Below are positions 1-10,864 of a DNA stretch of 64,000 bases, piece after piece. The notes beneath the pieces are model-generated. The model did no database searches. It was not told the origin of the DNA and saw only the letters and a program-made list of their open reading frames with translations. This DNA comes from Platerodrilus igneus (taxonomy: Eukaryota > Arthropoda > Insecta > Coleoptera > Lycidae): assembly GCA_036346225.1 (NCBI GenBank), contig JARFIW010000500.1:5270001-5334000 (forward strand), given 5' to 3'. Positions within the stretch are counted from its first letter, which is position 1. Each line of letters opens with the position of its first letter. The position numbers and the translations under genes are program-made.

Positions 1-1620
1 TTACTATTCAAACCGATGCCGCTCACTTTGGTTTGGGTGCGATCCTTAGTCAATATCCCTCGAAGGCGAAAAGGTCGTCAGCTGTATCAGCCGTTTACTG
101 TCCTAACCTGAGCGCAACACTTCAGTTACTGTAAAGGAGTGCTTGGCAGTGCTGTGGGCGATTGAGAAGTTCCGCTCTTACGTCTAGGGTTCCCACTTTA
201 CTGTTATCACCGATTACCACTCCCTCTTCTGTCTAAACAAACTCCAAAGCCCTTCCAGTCGCTTAGCCCACTGGACCGTCCGCTTCCAACAGTATGATTT
301 CACCATCCTCCACCGCAAAGGTCAAAATAATATTGTTCCTGATACCCTATCCCCTTCTGTTCCTGTTCTTGAACCTGTTTTTGTTTCGATCCTTACCTCC
401 CTTGAAGTAACCCTTCCTACCCCTGATCACTGGAATAAATCAATAATCCGAAGAGTTTCTAACTCCTGTAAACGTTAACCTTCCTGGTCCGTGGTTGACA
501 ATATCCTTTTCCATCGCCACAAAACTTGTATCGCTGCCGATTCTACGGACGATTGGAAAAATTATCGTACCTTCTGAACAACGTAAAAATCTGATATCCC
601 TCTATCACGATCCTTCTCATTGTGGCGTGACCGAAACTTCTGCTCGTCTCTTTCAAAAATATTACTGGCCCTGTCTGAGAGCTGATGTTTTGCGTTGCTC
701 ATAAAGTTGAACAGTTATCTCCTCCTGGTTTTTTTGCTCCTAGAGCCAAACTTTCTTCTCCTTGGCAGATTATCTCCCCTTCCTCGTTTCTCTCGTGGTC
801 GTTCCTGCATCCTGGTAGATGCTGATTACTTTACTAAGTTCCCATGTTCTTTCCTATGCGTAGTGCCACTGCACAGTCCGTCATCAAAATCCTAGAAGAC
901 CAAGTCTTCCTCCTTTTCGGCGTCCCTCAATACCTGATTACTGATAACGGTGTCCAGTTCCGTAGCCATCAGCTTACTTCTTATGTGCCCGTTATCTCAC
1001 CAAAATCCTTTATACCGCTCGCTACCATCCTCAAGCCAATCCTGCTGAGCGAATTAATTGTGTCCGTAAAACCATAATTGCTTCCTATGTACTCGACGAC
1101 CAACGTCATTGTGATGTGAACCTCCCAAAAATTTCTTGTGCAATCTGCACTTTCAAACCCGTAATCATAAGCTGTACTCCGTTCTTTGCTCTATCTGGTA
1201 GTGAGCATATCCTTTTCAGCGATCATTTCTGGCAACTGTCCAAAATAACGTGTATATTCCTGATCCTGAACATCTTTTTCCAGATCCTGAACATTTCAAG
1301 AATATCTGTTACCACATTCTGAGAAAACTTTCTGCCGGTTATCGAAAAATTCACAGCCGCTATAATCTCCGCCGCCCTCCTGTCTTTTATCAACCAGAAG
1401 ATTCCGTTTGGCGCCGTAATTTCGCTCTTCACGTCATATCAACGCCAAACTTGCTCCTAAATAATTTGTTGGTTTTTTCCTATCTGTAAAGTTGTTTCTC
1501 CCTGGACCTACAAACTTACCGATCCTTCCGGTCGCAAATCCATTTGACATGTTAAAGACCTAAAACCTGACAATCCTAATGTCCCCAATCTCACTCTGTT
1601 TTCCTTCTGGCGACGCAAGC
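1..1620 (+). pseudogene. Ty3/gypsy pol relic (RNase H and integrase)
   Basis: Broken 3' half of a Ty3/gypsy LTR-retrotransposon polyprotein, entering from the left window edge. In broken + frames I read an RNase H start (TDAHFGLGAILSQ, about 15-55), the RNase H end (VITDYHSLFCL near 205 and HRKGQNNIVPDTLS near 310), and the integrase zinc-binding segment (LISLYHDPSHCGVTETSARL, about 585-645). The integrase core follows (VDADYFTKFP near 820, then ITDNGVQFRSH near 940), and a C-terminal part near 1390-1560 (FYQPEDSVWRRNFALH, KLTDPSGRK). Frameshifts and stops break it everywhere, so it is not functional. RT and gag would lie left of the window. The family is clear; the lineage within Ty3/gypsy is not. 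Confidence 0.85.
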
Positions 1621-2507
1621 ACCGAAATTTTGTCCAAAATTCTCTGGTCTCCTTGATTCCGAGTGGCTTCAATTTTCTTTTGGAATTTGAACTTTTCTTC
1701 GTATTGTGCAATGACTTGTTATTTTTTCTAGGTTTCCTTCCATTCCACATTTTATTCCATATTCCTTTGACTGGTTTTCTTTGCTGGTAGTTATTGTACT
1801 AACTTAATTAGACTTTCTATCCGCTTCCTGTGGCTTATGATTTTTAAGACTACTCCTTTCCTTAGGAAATTACGACTTGATCGATTTTTAGATCTATCAG
1901 CAATTTCTTTACAGGTTGTTCGTTCTAAACGATTTCTCATGTCCGCAGTTTAAAGCACATCATTATTTTTCCCAGTCCTCCTCCTTTTGTCGTCCTCGAG
2001 CATCCTTGAGGCTTGACACTTTTGTCTTATTTTGGCTATTACTGTTGGTTTTCTTCCTCGCTTTTTTTTGTTACTTTTGGTTTCTCTGCAGAAAACCAAT
2101 CGTCTTTTGAGGTTGAAGACTGTACTGTTTCTTTTAGGAAGCAGCATCCGTTCTTTGACGACTTTGGCAGTGCTGACGCTATTCTAACTTTGCCCTCGCT
2201 TATTGCTACTACCAACCTATCTATCCCTGCGGTTCTCTTTAATTTTGAGCATTGTCCGGTACCTTACTTCTTCGAGACATGAAAATTCTTTTGTTGATTT
2301 TTGAGTGTTTCTTGTAGTTGTCTTAAGCGAATTTTCTTTTGGTTCATCCTATTAGTGAATATTGGTCTTTCGGACCGGAAATAAGTTAATTTTTGTTGTT
2401 TTTTGCTTTTCTTTGAGTTTTCTCGAACGATTTTTTTTTGTTTTTGTAAGTACTGTACTGACTGCTTGGTTGCTTTTGTTTTCCTATCCAGACATTTTAA
2501 TTTTGCT
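1621..2507 (+). mobile_element. gypsy region between integrase and 3' LTR
   Basis: No recognisable protein domain. The stretch is T-rich on the + strand and lies between the integrase C-terminus and a polypurine tract, so it is inferred to be the 3' internal part of the same gypsy element. Open frames here on both strands are low-complexity; a lysine/arginine-rich minus-strand frame looks like an artefact of the T-rich + strand. Confidence 0.5.
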
Positions 2508-2530
2508 GGGAGGGGGGGATTTGTTACGTT
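2508..2530 (+). other. polypurine tract and start of gypsy 3' LTR
   Basis: A G-rich run (GGGAGGGGGGGA, 2508-2519) is followed two bases later by TGTTACGTTCAC. A purine tract directly before TGTTACG is the usual plus-strand primer and LTR start in Ty3/gypsy elements. It sits in the right place after the pol relic. I could not locate the LTR's right end. Confidence 0.6.
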
Positions 2531-4614
2531 CACTTCCCGACGGCGTACTAAACCTTACGCCATTTTATTTCATTATTCATTTGCATAGATTCTGCTTTTG
2601 ATACTCATACACCATCCTGTATATTTTGCCTTCCTACAATAAGTACGTTTTACTACAATTTCATTTAAACCTATTTGTTTTATGGATCCTGTTGAATTTA
2701 GTTGTTATAAGGCAAGTATATTTTTGTTTAAATCTTTTGAAGGACGTTTACGTACAAAAATTAATAAGTAGGTTAGGCTTGCATTAGGCGAATGATTTGT
2801 GAGTGGATAACTTTCAATTTTTTGAAGTCAAATTTGGAAGTAATTTGAGGTACCCGATCAGTTCCCTTAAGCTTTTTTAACAAAAGTATTTAAATTATCC
2901 ATATATCTTAGAAGGGGAAGATAAGTTTGGAGTTACTAATTATAAACAAGGATTATGAGAAGACTGTATTAATATTTAGTAGTTATGAAATGTTGTCTTT
3001 TAGACCTAAGTTGTAAATTGCAGTGAAAAGTTTATATTCCTGTGTATCTAAGTAAATTTCTTAGCTAATGTGTGTTGATGAAAGATGTTTGTGAACGTAG
3101 CGAGTACTATAATTCGAAGGATTGTTTATAAATATTTTATGTTATTAGAATTATGATGTAGAAATTTCGTTGTTTCATTCTATCTAAGCTAGCACGATAA
3201 TACGGGCATTTTCCGGTAATAATTTACATCAGATAAATTTTGTATTCGTTGTGTGTTTTATATATCTTTATATATCTTTTACTAGAAAATTATCCCTATA
3301 GGTTTAAAATACAATAATAATGATTTTAATTTTCTTTCGGAATCAATGGCTGACAGGATTATTGTTGTTTTCATCGTATGCATCTAAGATCTAGATTATT
3401 TTGTTCCTTTTCACGTCTTTTTCAAGTTCTCGTTGTAGGTATGCATCCGTTTGTTACTTGTTTGTCTTATCGTAGAGTTTGGCTTGGGCGATTAGTGTTC
3501 CAATTCGACTTACGTTCCAAAAGTTTCTTCTTCGATTCTAAAAAAGTTTATTGATACCTGATTATTGTCCAAACAGTAGTTTTAGTTCGAAACAGTGTAA
3601 TGTGTTTTTATTATGTTTTAAAGTCGTCCAAATAGTCGGCGTCACTTCCATTGGATCGTTTTTTATGGGACTCTTACCATAAAATTATATTTTCTGTTTA
3701 AAATAAGGCCCAGGGTTATGAGTGTTAGAAAATAGCCGGTGGAGTGAAGAAAACCTAATTTGACACAACGACCAACTGACTTTCTAGGTTGGCGGAGACC
3801 ATAAGCGTAGGAGTAGGTATTACTATTTGTTAATAGGATGAAATTTAGCTAAAGGATCTAATCAATGAATTATAGATGGAATAGCGAGCGACACCATATC
3901 CTCTCGTAAGATGGAGATATAAATAGTACGCTTAAAAACGTGTATAAAAACCCTTACAACGATTAACCACTATAAGCATGGCGTGCAAAAATTATCAAAT
4001 TACTAATAAACTTACCCGTCACCTGCTCTACAACGTTAAGTTGATCCTGTAACATAATAATAACAATTTGAAATACCAATCATTTTTTGTAGAATCTTGT
4101 ACAAACCTGTACTATCCAAAACATTGATAGTTTATTAAATCACTGTTTAACTGCTTGATTATTTTGTAACATACAACAGATTTCTATCCGAAGGTGCTCA
4201 ATCAACAACGTCCCCGATTCGATAATTGATAATAAAAAATCACGTCAAAGACTATAAAAATTTCTATTAACTTAATTTCATTTCATTTTAAAACACAATA
4301 TTTGTATTAACATCCATCATACCAGCAATTAGGAAATATTCTCTAAGCAAAATACGATAAACGTTACTTGAATTTTAATTACAGCTGTGATAGATCTATC
4401 GCGTTGTGTAACAATCAGCGTTCCAATCGTAATTTTGGACAATAAGCACTAAAACATATTTAAAATATATTACTCTATTATTGACTTTCAGCTATGAGCT
4501 CATTAGACGAAATGTATTCTGATATTAAGTGTTTAAATAACATTTAATTGTAAACATGAAATAACAAGTGAATTCAACACTATAGCCTGAGATGGAAAAT
4601 TTTGTAAAAATATA
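2531..4614. other. AT-rich stretch without recognised genes
   Basis: The first few hundred bases are probably the gypsy 3' LTR. Beyond that I see only AT-rich sequence with short open frames and no domain, RNA gene or clear repeat. Confidence 0.6.
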
Positions 4615-4698
4615 AAAATTGTCCGAGACTTTCAAAGCCGGAGTCATTATAAATATTTATGGTTCCGGGTGGGACCGTGTCATTTTATATAAACTAAG

Positions 4699-4739
4699 TT
4701 CGACGTTTCGCCCACTTTTGTAAGGGTCTTCATTAGGAC
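4699..4739 (-). ncRNA. hammerhead-ribozyme-like motif, PLE A copy 1
   Basis: On the minus strand: GTC, then CTAATGA (4736-4730, one change from the CTGATGA box), a C/T-rich to G-rich hairpin with an ACAAAAGT apex, then GAAAC-GTC (4709-4702) followed by GAA. This order matches a type I hammerhead core, and hammerheads are known in PLE terminal regions. Helix III would be only the palindrome ACGT, so the motif could fold only as a dimer or extended form. Structure was not computed. Confidence 0.4.
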
Positions 4740-4988
4740 AAAAAAGAAAATGAAATATAAATATGAAATAATAATAATAAAAATAAGAATGATAAAATAT
4801 CAATTAGACAAGTGTAAAAAGTATAAAAAGATTGAAGAGTTACTTCTAAACTAGCAAACTCACCAGCCCATTTAAGCCAAAAGGTGTCTTGTGGCAAAGT
4901 AATTGGTGAAAGTAGCAAAAGTGGTGGTTTAGATAGGGCTATAACTTGATGCATGAGTGATCATGAATATAGAGGAGTGTGTAGCGGA

Positions 4989-5831
4989 TCAGTGAACGTC
5001 CCGGTTTTGCTTTTGTGAACACAGGCTCGTTTTCCAAATGGGAGAAAAGTAGTAGCCATGGTCTTTGTTTATATTGTTAGAATTTTTAACTATTTCCATG
5101 GATTCTTTGATTTTTCTATTGTAGAAAAATGGAATTCTGGCAATTAGTTTCGTCTTGTCAAAGTTAACGGTATGGCCTGTTTCATGTTGGTGTTTGGCCA
5201 CTGCTGAGCGATTGTACTGACTTTTCTTAAGCATCGCTTATACTCACTCGTTTAGTCTAGTCTGCATTGACCGTCCTGTTTTCCAATGTACACTAAACCA
5301 CAGCTGCAAGGTATACTATATACGCCTGGAGCTTTAAGACAGTTTTCGGAATCTTTTGGAGTTGGTAAAATTTGTGAAATTTTATTAGTGGGCTTATAGA
5401 TTGTTTTGATGTTGTGTTTATGTAGAATTTTGTCAATTCGGTCTGCTACTCTGTGTATATATGGAAGAATTGCCAAAGATCGTGTGTCTGAATTACAGCG
5501 TGGTTTGGCGGTTCGTGTTAGGTGCAGATGTCGGCTTATTACTCTGCTGATATCTGAGTTGCGATAGCCGTTTTTTATAAGACTGGTTTTCAGGTAAGGT
5601 TGTTCATTGGATAAATGTTCTAGTTGTGAAATCTTAATTGCGCGGTGTACTAGAGAGTTGATTTCCGATGATTTTTGTGACGGATGATGATGTGACGACA
5701 CATGTAGCTATCCGTCTATGTGTGTTGGTTTTCTGTATATGGAATGACTTAGTCGTCCGTTGAGCTGACGCTCCACCAGAACGTCAAGGAATGGCAAAGT
5801 TCCGTTCTTTTCAATTTCTATAGTAAACTTT
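4989..5831 (-). pseudogene. PLE linker and GIY-YIG endonuclease (family A copy 1)
   Basis: C-terminal endonuclease of a Penelope-like element, which nicks the target DNA for priming. On the minus strand: FTIEIEKNGTLPFLDVLVE at 5831, IYRKPTH near 5735, a linker (ISRHLHLTRTAKPRCN near 5520), and the GIY-YIG signature as GVYSIPCSCGLVYIG (near 5320-5276). Next comes QYNRSAVAKHQHETGHTV (5222-5165, with the endonuclease histidines) and IPFFYNRKIKE (near 5135), ending IWKTSL near 5030. There is a stop near 5700 and a frame change near 5250, so the copy is dead. Confidence 0.85.
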
Positions 5832-6308
5832 TTAACCCAAATTTTTCTTAGGTATTTGGGTGTTACCGGTGCTATGCTCTAGACTTTACTCTAAGCGGTA
5901 GAACGCAATGGGAATAGATATTAAAAAAATAAAAGATATATTGAGGGCCACTACATTCAGAAAAAAGGGAATGTAGAACCCAACAGTTAACTACAACGAT
6001 GAGATACCTGAAATAAATTACAAGATTAAAATATAACATATGAGGCAGCAGTTTGCTCTTCTAATATATTTCAAAGTAGCATGATATTGTAAGTACCTTT
6101 ATATCTTCTATTATTAACCTTTAAGAAAGTATTTTATATACTCAAAGATTGTATACCTTTTTGTTTAAATAAAAATGTTCTAAGTTCCTTAGAAAAGTAT
6201 AATGTAGCATAATATCTTTTAACAAATTTATAAGTTATAACAAAAATGAAACGTATTTATAATTCAGGTATTAAAAAAATGTTTGTGCAATAGTAACTTA
6301 GCTTTCTT

Positions 6309-6355
<47 letters not shown>

Positions 6356-7792
6356 CTCCTTGATTTTAAATTTCACGTTAATAATAAACCTTAACGTTTG
6401 GTTCTAATAAAAATGCAACAATTATTATATCATGTAGAAATCGGATCCGTTAACTACTTACAATTGGAAGGTATACATTTTAAATTCATTAATATAGTTA
6501 GTAAATTGAACAACGTTTCCTAATCAGATGATAAAAGAAGCAAATATATACTTAGTCATATAAATTAAATCAGTTGTATGATTTATACAAGTTACATATC
6601 TAAATAAGTTGAAGTATGGAATGTTGATAAACAAAAAAAACTTTTATATAAACTCATTAGAGTATTAAAATGTCCCTCTTTAATCATAGTAAGAGGTGGA
6701 CAATATATAAATTTACTTGATAGCTGTTATAGCAAGTTATGATCATTTAAGTTAAAACTAGGGTTTTGTTTAAATGTATTGATCAATATTATCTAATTAC
6801 TTAATCAATGCGAAATACACCCTGTTTCTAATTTTTAAATTCAGTTTAATTTTATGAAATATTTATAGCCAAAATAGGTATTATAATACCATTGTTGTAA
6901 TGTAAACAAACATAGTTGACAAATGGCATCTGTCGAATAAAATTAAAAATAGTATGCACCTTGAATATCCAGTTCAACACCTGTTATACGAACCTGATAT
7001 ATGTATCGATTTCGTGCTGTTTACGTAACGAATTATGGCTGATCGAACTTTGACCAGGCCTATTCGTAGATAATTAAACCATTTATTTAATTCAAATAAG
7101 GTAAAATCTTGCAATCTTGTACCAAGCAATTGTAGTGTGTTGAAATTACGAGCATGCCGGATAGGTGTAAGTAAATATTACGGCGATTTTTTAAAAACTA
7201 AACTAACAATGTTGAGTGTGCATCTTAAACGAATCGTAATATTAGATGTTGAACTAACGTACCGAAAAATTTCTTTACATTGTTAACTCCCTAAAGAAAT
7301 ATCACGTTGATCATTCTCGACACTTTATTCAATTCCTTCTAACTATCGCGGTTCTCGGTCCGAGGACGCTAAACGAGCCATGTTGGTTTTATAAGCAGCG
7401 ACCTTAGACTCTTTTCCGATTAAGAACAAATTGACATTTCCTAGACACCTTCGTCTTCGTATATTTACGGCAGATGGCTGTGCATATTACCAAATATTTT
7501 ATAAAGATGTAAATTAGGAATGTATTTATTTATTTACATTATAAATGTAATAATGTATTTTTATTAAATCACTTAAGAATATAAATTAAATGTTGTAAAC
7601 AACAACTAGATCAATTGTTGTGATATAATTATTTTGTCCTAATTTATTAACCATAGCTGATTAGATACCAACTGTGTAATGGGTAATGTAAAGTGTGTTG
7701 CAAATATTAAGGGTTATGTATGACTACATAATAAAAGTACTTATTGGGATTATTTTGGCAAACGTAACATTTGGAAATGTTACAACTTAATA
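5832..7792. mobile_element. 1.96-kb insertion splitting the PLE reverse transcriptase
   Basis: This block lies exactly between two parts of one RT-EN reading frame. It is very AT-rich, has a TA microsatellite at 6315-6353, and holds no recognisable ORF. The edges share only AAG, and I find no clear terminal inverted repeats or canonical splice sites, so the insertion type is unknown. PLEs can keep introns, but a non-autonomous transposon is as likely. Confidence 0.5.
6315..6353. repeat. (TA)n microsatellite
   Basis: About 39 bp of uninterrupted TA dinucleotides inside the block that splits the PLE. Confidence 0.95.
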
Positions 7793-8283
7793 TATTTATG
7801 TTGATTGTTTATGTAATCTAGAAATTTATTGAGCGTTTGGTGTCTATGGGGCCAGATTACAAAAGTGTCATCTACATAGCGGAACCAACTTTTTGGTTTA
7901 AGGTCTGCGGATTCTAGAGCCATCGATTCCAAAGACTCCATGAATATATTGGCCACAATAGGAGATAGAGGTGAGCCCATGCGTGTGCCAGAAGTTTGTT
8001 TATAAAACTGTTCGTCGAAGACAAAATAGACAGAAGTTAAGCATTTTTCAATGAGCGTTGCCATTTACTCAAATTCGTTTTCTTGAGGTAGGAGTTGTTC
8101 AATTATGGAGACAGTGTCTATGATAGGTGCGTTAGTGAATAGGGATGTTACGTCAAAACTGACTAGTATATCATTAAGGCCTTGTTCAATATTTGCAATT
8201 AGTTCTAAAAAAATGAGTGGAGTTTAAAACATTAGTAGGACTGCTGCCGGAATACGGATTTAAGAAATTTGCCAGGTAAGTGT
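7793..8283 (-). pseudogene. PLE reverse transcriptase fragment (family A copy 1)
   Basis: RT fingers-palm part of a Penelope-like element, which copies its RNA at a nicked target. In order on the minus strand: FLNPYSGSSPTNV (near 8265), ILVSFDVTSLFTNAPI (near 8170), then GTRMGSPLSPIVANIFME (near 8010-7950), and the catalytic box YVDDTFVIW (near 7880). One stop lies just before the MATLIEKCL segment (near 8065). Both catalytic aspartates of the YVDD box are present. The N-terminus is cut off at the inverted junction at 8284, and the C-terminal part is separated by a 1.96-kb insertion. Confidence 0.85.
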
Positions 8284-8297
8284 AGACTAGACTAAAC

Positions 8298-8552
8298 GTG
8301 CATAAGCAATGCTTAAGAACAAGTCAGTACAATCGCTCAGCAGTGGCCGAACAGCAACATGAAACAGGCCATAACATTAGCTTTGACAAGACGAAACTAA
8401 TTGCCAGAATTCCATTTTTCTACAATAGAAAAATCAAACAATCCATAGAAATCATTAAACATTCTAACAATTTAAACAAAGACGATGGCTACTACCTTTT
8501 TCCCATTTGGAAAACGAGCCTATGGTCACAGAAGCAGAACCGTGACGTTCAC
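8298..8552 (+). pseudogene. PLE endonuclease C-terminus (family A copy 2)
   Basis: This 85-residue frame is nearly the same as the copy 1 EN tail: QYNRSAVAEQQHETGHNI, then IARIPFFYNRKIKQS, then FPIWKTSLWSQKQNRDVH and a stop. The GIY and YIG strands are missing because the copy starts downstream of them, so it cannot cut. It is open with no internal stop. Confidence 0.8.
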
Positions 8553-8727
8553 TGATCCGTTACACACTCCTCTCCATTCATGATCACTCATGTAACAAGT
8601 TCTAGCCCTATATAAACCACTACTTTCGCTACTTTCACCAGTTACTTTACCACAAGACACCTTTTGGCTTTCTGGTGAGTCTGCTAGTTCAGAAGTAACT
8701 CTTCATACTTTTTACACTTGTATAATA

Positions 8728-9055
8728 ATATCAACGAACTTCGTTCGTTTATGAAATCGATTTGTCGTCCGTCTGTCTGTCCGTCTGTCCGTCCGAGGCC
8801 TTTCTAATGGTCGGACATCAATGTGTGATACATCAATTGATTCAGCTCGGTGTCCTGAGCTTAAGTTTTGATGTCAGTTGAAATCGGGCCACGGGGACGC
8901 CGTGCCTCCGCGATATTCCGTCGGGAAAATTAAAATTTCAAATAGGTCCAAAATTAATGTGCGATACATATCTGGACTCCCCTAACATAGCTGAGTCGAA
9001 ATATGGTACCCCCCACAAAATCTGACCACGGATACCCGATCCCCCCGGGGAATTA
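8728..9055. mobile_element. insert with CGTCCGTCTGTC repeat in a PLE 3' UTR
   Basis: Comparison with copy 1 shows the PLE 3' UTR is continuous up to about 8725 (CTTTTACACTTGT) and resumes at about 9058 (ATTATTCTTATTATT). The block between is GC-richer and starts with a (GTCCGTCT)-type run near 8768-8796. It ends in a run of C and G (GATCCCCCCGGGG) and has no ORF. This fits a small non-autonomous transposon, class unknown. Confidence 0.5.
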
Positions 9056-9117
9056 ATTTTTATTTTATTATTCTTATTATTTTATTATTATTTCATATTT
9101 ATATTTCATTTTTTTAT

Positions 9118-9158
9118 GCCCTGATGACGCCTCTTACAAAAGTGAGCGAAACGTCGAC
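9118..9158 (+). ncRNA. hammerhead-ribozyme-like motif, PLE A copy 2
   Basis: The full CTGATGA box is at 9121-9127, followed by a hairpin (CTCTTAC-AAAA-GTGAG, imperfect), then GAAAC (9148-9152), GTC (9153-9155) and GAC. The GTC/GAC helix I partner is changed here (GCC before the box), but is intact in copy 1. This is the best conserved catalytic core of the copies seen. Family knowledge (hammerheads in PLEs) supports it; folding was not run. Confidence 0.5.
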
Positions 9159-9558
9159 CTTAGTTAATAAAATGACACGGTACAGTAAAAAACATAAATT
9201 GTTTGCGGGGATTTTAGAACGTTACAACTGGCCATTAGGTATCTACCGAGTACACCAGTTTTGTTCTTTGATGACCACTGAAGGTTTTCAAAACGCTTGT
9301 TACAACTTTCATTTAAACCTACATGCAATTATGCACGATGCGTGCTTATCTTTAATTTAAACTGCAAATGGTACGATTGAGTTCTTGCTTTGAAGTAAAG
9401 TCAAACTGTCTGTCACTTGTATTTATATAGTTTCCTTATACGACCCTTCTTGGTCGCGTGTGTAAACATTTATGGTTCCTAAACTTTTACAACTGTGTTT
9501 ATACGTCGTTTATTCGTCTACAGGAGGATATATGACAGACATAAAATAATATTAATTG

Positions 9559-9775
9559 AAAACATTTCTAGTCTTAAAAGGACGTATCCAACATCCGCCG
9601 AGATTAACTCTATACAAAAACATATGATAACCTTTTAAGAGTACACCTGTTTACAGAAAGACAAGCTTAACCTAAAATAAATATTATATATGAATTTCTA
9701 ATTTTAAAGGGATGCAACTGGCACCCACGGAGATATACTTTATATATAAGTAAGCGATAACTTTTTAAGGGTAGC
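9559..9775. repeat. diverged tandem duplication, about 129-bp unit
   Basis: The segment from TTTCTAGTCTTAAAAGG (9565) to the TTTTAAGAGT near 9635 is echoed from TTTCTAATTTTAAAGGG (9694) to TTTTTAAGGGT near 9768. Shared blocks include GATAAC and CATCCGCCGAGAT / CACCCACGGAGAT. Two diverged copies; no function seen. Confidence 0.55.
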
Positions 9776-10436
9776 TTAATGAAATCTCTGCGTGACTTAT
9801 GCAATATGTAACTTGGTCAGTAAATATTAATTATTTATGAAATCTATATTCAAGGTGCGTCCATAATTAGTCTGACCATCCAGGTAATATTAACATGTTT
9901 TATCTGATTTATAATTACAGTTACGCAAACGCGTTACAGGTTTCGCCACAACTTCTTTGTGTTGTGTTTTTGTCCCAATTCTTTTTGTATCGTGCCTGGA
10001 TATGTGCTGATGCGAATGCACAGGTTGAATTTTTAAAAATGTCTCCTTGGCAGTTCAAATGCTGTTCCTCGCAGAAGAAAGCATTTTTAAGAAATAATAA
10101 AAAGACATTACTTCGGCTGCCAAAGGCATTTTCAAAAATTTAGAACAATAAACAAGAAAGGGTTACAGCGCCCATACAAAAAAAAAAATCCTCAAAAACT
10201 TGTCCAACATGCAAAAATACACAGTCACCAAAATAAAAAGTTTTTACAAATGTAACCTCTCCGTTTTCATCTACACACACACCCAGAAATACAATACAAA
10301 AAGTGTTAGACCAAAGAATAGTATACAAAGAAAAATTACAGCGTTCGCACGGAAGAATATAGGTAAATTGGTTTCAATCGACTTATTTTAACGTATACAA
10401 TATGTAGTAGCTGTATCTCCTAGCAATTTTGGGACA

Positions 10437-10439
<3 letters not shown>

Positions 10440-10500
<61 letters not shown>
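10440..10500. repeat. (TA)n microsatellite
   Basis: About 60 bp of TA dinucleotides directly left of PLE B. A second TA run lies directly to its right, so the element sits in, or carries, TA arrays. Confidence 0.95.
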
Positions 10501-10504
<4 letters not shown>

Positions 10505-10506
10505 TA

Positions 10507-10592
10507 ATAATTAATGGACTGGTCAGTCTTATAGTAAAATATACATGTACATATTATCATGGGAAATAGTCCAAATCAAACAACAGAAACTG
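10507..10592. repeat. left arm of terminal inverted repeat, PLE B
   Basis: About 85 bp, nearly identical to the reverse complement of 11184-11268, with only a few differences near ATAGTAAAATATAC versus ATAGTATAATATAC. It is the element's 3' tail in reverse orientation, not a classical DNA-transposon TIR. Confidence 0.85.
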
Positions 10593-10650
10593 TGGAGTTA
10601 ATCCTACAGTCACTCACCCAGCACAGGAGTGACTGTAGGATTAACTCCAC
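10592..10650. repeat. 24-bp perfect inverted repeat (hairpin) at the PLE B inversion point
   Basis: GTGGAGTTAATCCTACAGTC plus ACTC (10592-10615), an 11-nt loop, then the exact complement (10627-10650). The right arm is genuine EN coding sequence (HRSDCRINS), so the left arm is an inverted duplicate of it. Confidence 0.9.
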
Positions 10651-10864
10651 TAAATGTGCATTGTCTGCTCATGTTGCGGCAACCAGTCATACACCATTTT
10701 TCGATGACACCACCATTTTGGAGAACGAGGCCAATTACAAAACTAGGCTTTTCATTGAGTCTTTTTATATTAACAGTGAAATTAATCCTATCAATAATAA
10801 GATTGATATTGATAGGGTACATAGGGCTTCAAACAACGTTAGGTATTTTCCTTCAGATTTGTAA
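10620..10864 (+). pseudogene. PLE endonuclease C-terminal fragment (family B)
   Basis: An open frame of about 80 residues with LTQHRSDCRINS, CALSAHVAATSHTPFF, ILENEANYKTRLFIESFYI and INNKIDID. This is the histidine-containing second half of a PLE GIY-YIG endonuclease and parallels 22398-22586 (minus). The GIY-YIG strands and the whole RT are absent. The open frame continues upstream through the hairpin only because of the inversion. Confidence 0.75.

Larger units (their letters stand above)
4615..8283 (-). mobile_element. Penelope-like element, family A, copy 1 (interrupted)
   Basis: Minus-strand PLE, reading RT (8283 down to 7793), then a foreign block (7792-5832), then the linker and GIY-YIG endonuclease (5831-4985), then a 3' tail down to about 4615. 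The RT frame stops at INNQHKYIK at 7793 and the expected continuation (FTIEIEKNG) resumes at 5831, so the two parts belong to one element. The tail matches the tails at 9117-9185 (+) and 29341-29461 (+). The 5' end is lost exactly where an inverted second copy begins (8284). Confidence 0.85.
8284..9185 (+). mobile_element. Penelope-like element, family A, copy 2 (5'-truncated, inverted)
   Basis: Plus-strand copy of the same family as 4615-8283, starting abruptly within the endonuclease region. The join at 8283/8284 places two copies back-to-back with both 3' tails outward. It contains the EN C-terminus (8298-8552), a 3' UTR that closely follows copy 1, an inserted block (about 8728-9055), and the terminal tail with the hammerhead-like core near 9121-9155. 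Confidence 0.8.

Noticed and set aside
1950..2147. Minus-strand frame rich in Lys/Arg with a KKKRGRKP AT-hook-like run
   Set aside because: It is the antisense of a T-rich stretch in the gypsy 3' region, and nothing else supports a DNA-binding protein.
5832..7792. Spliceosomal intron in PLE A
   Set aside because: No GT...AG pair keeps the RT frame at the observed junction, so a transposon or unknown insertion is the safer reading, although not proven.
9895..10143. 82-codon + strand frame
   Set aside because: No recognisable domain, and its composition matches flanking AT-rich DNA.
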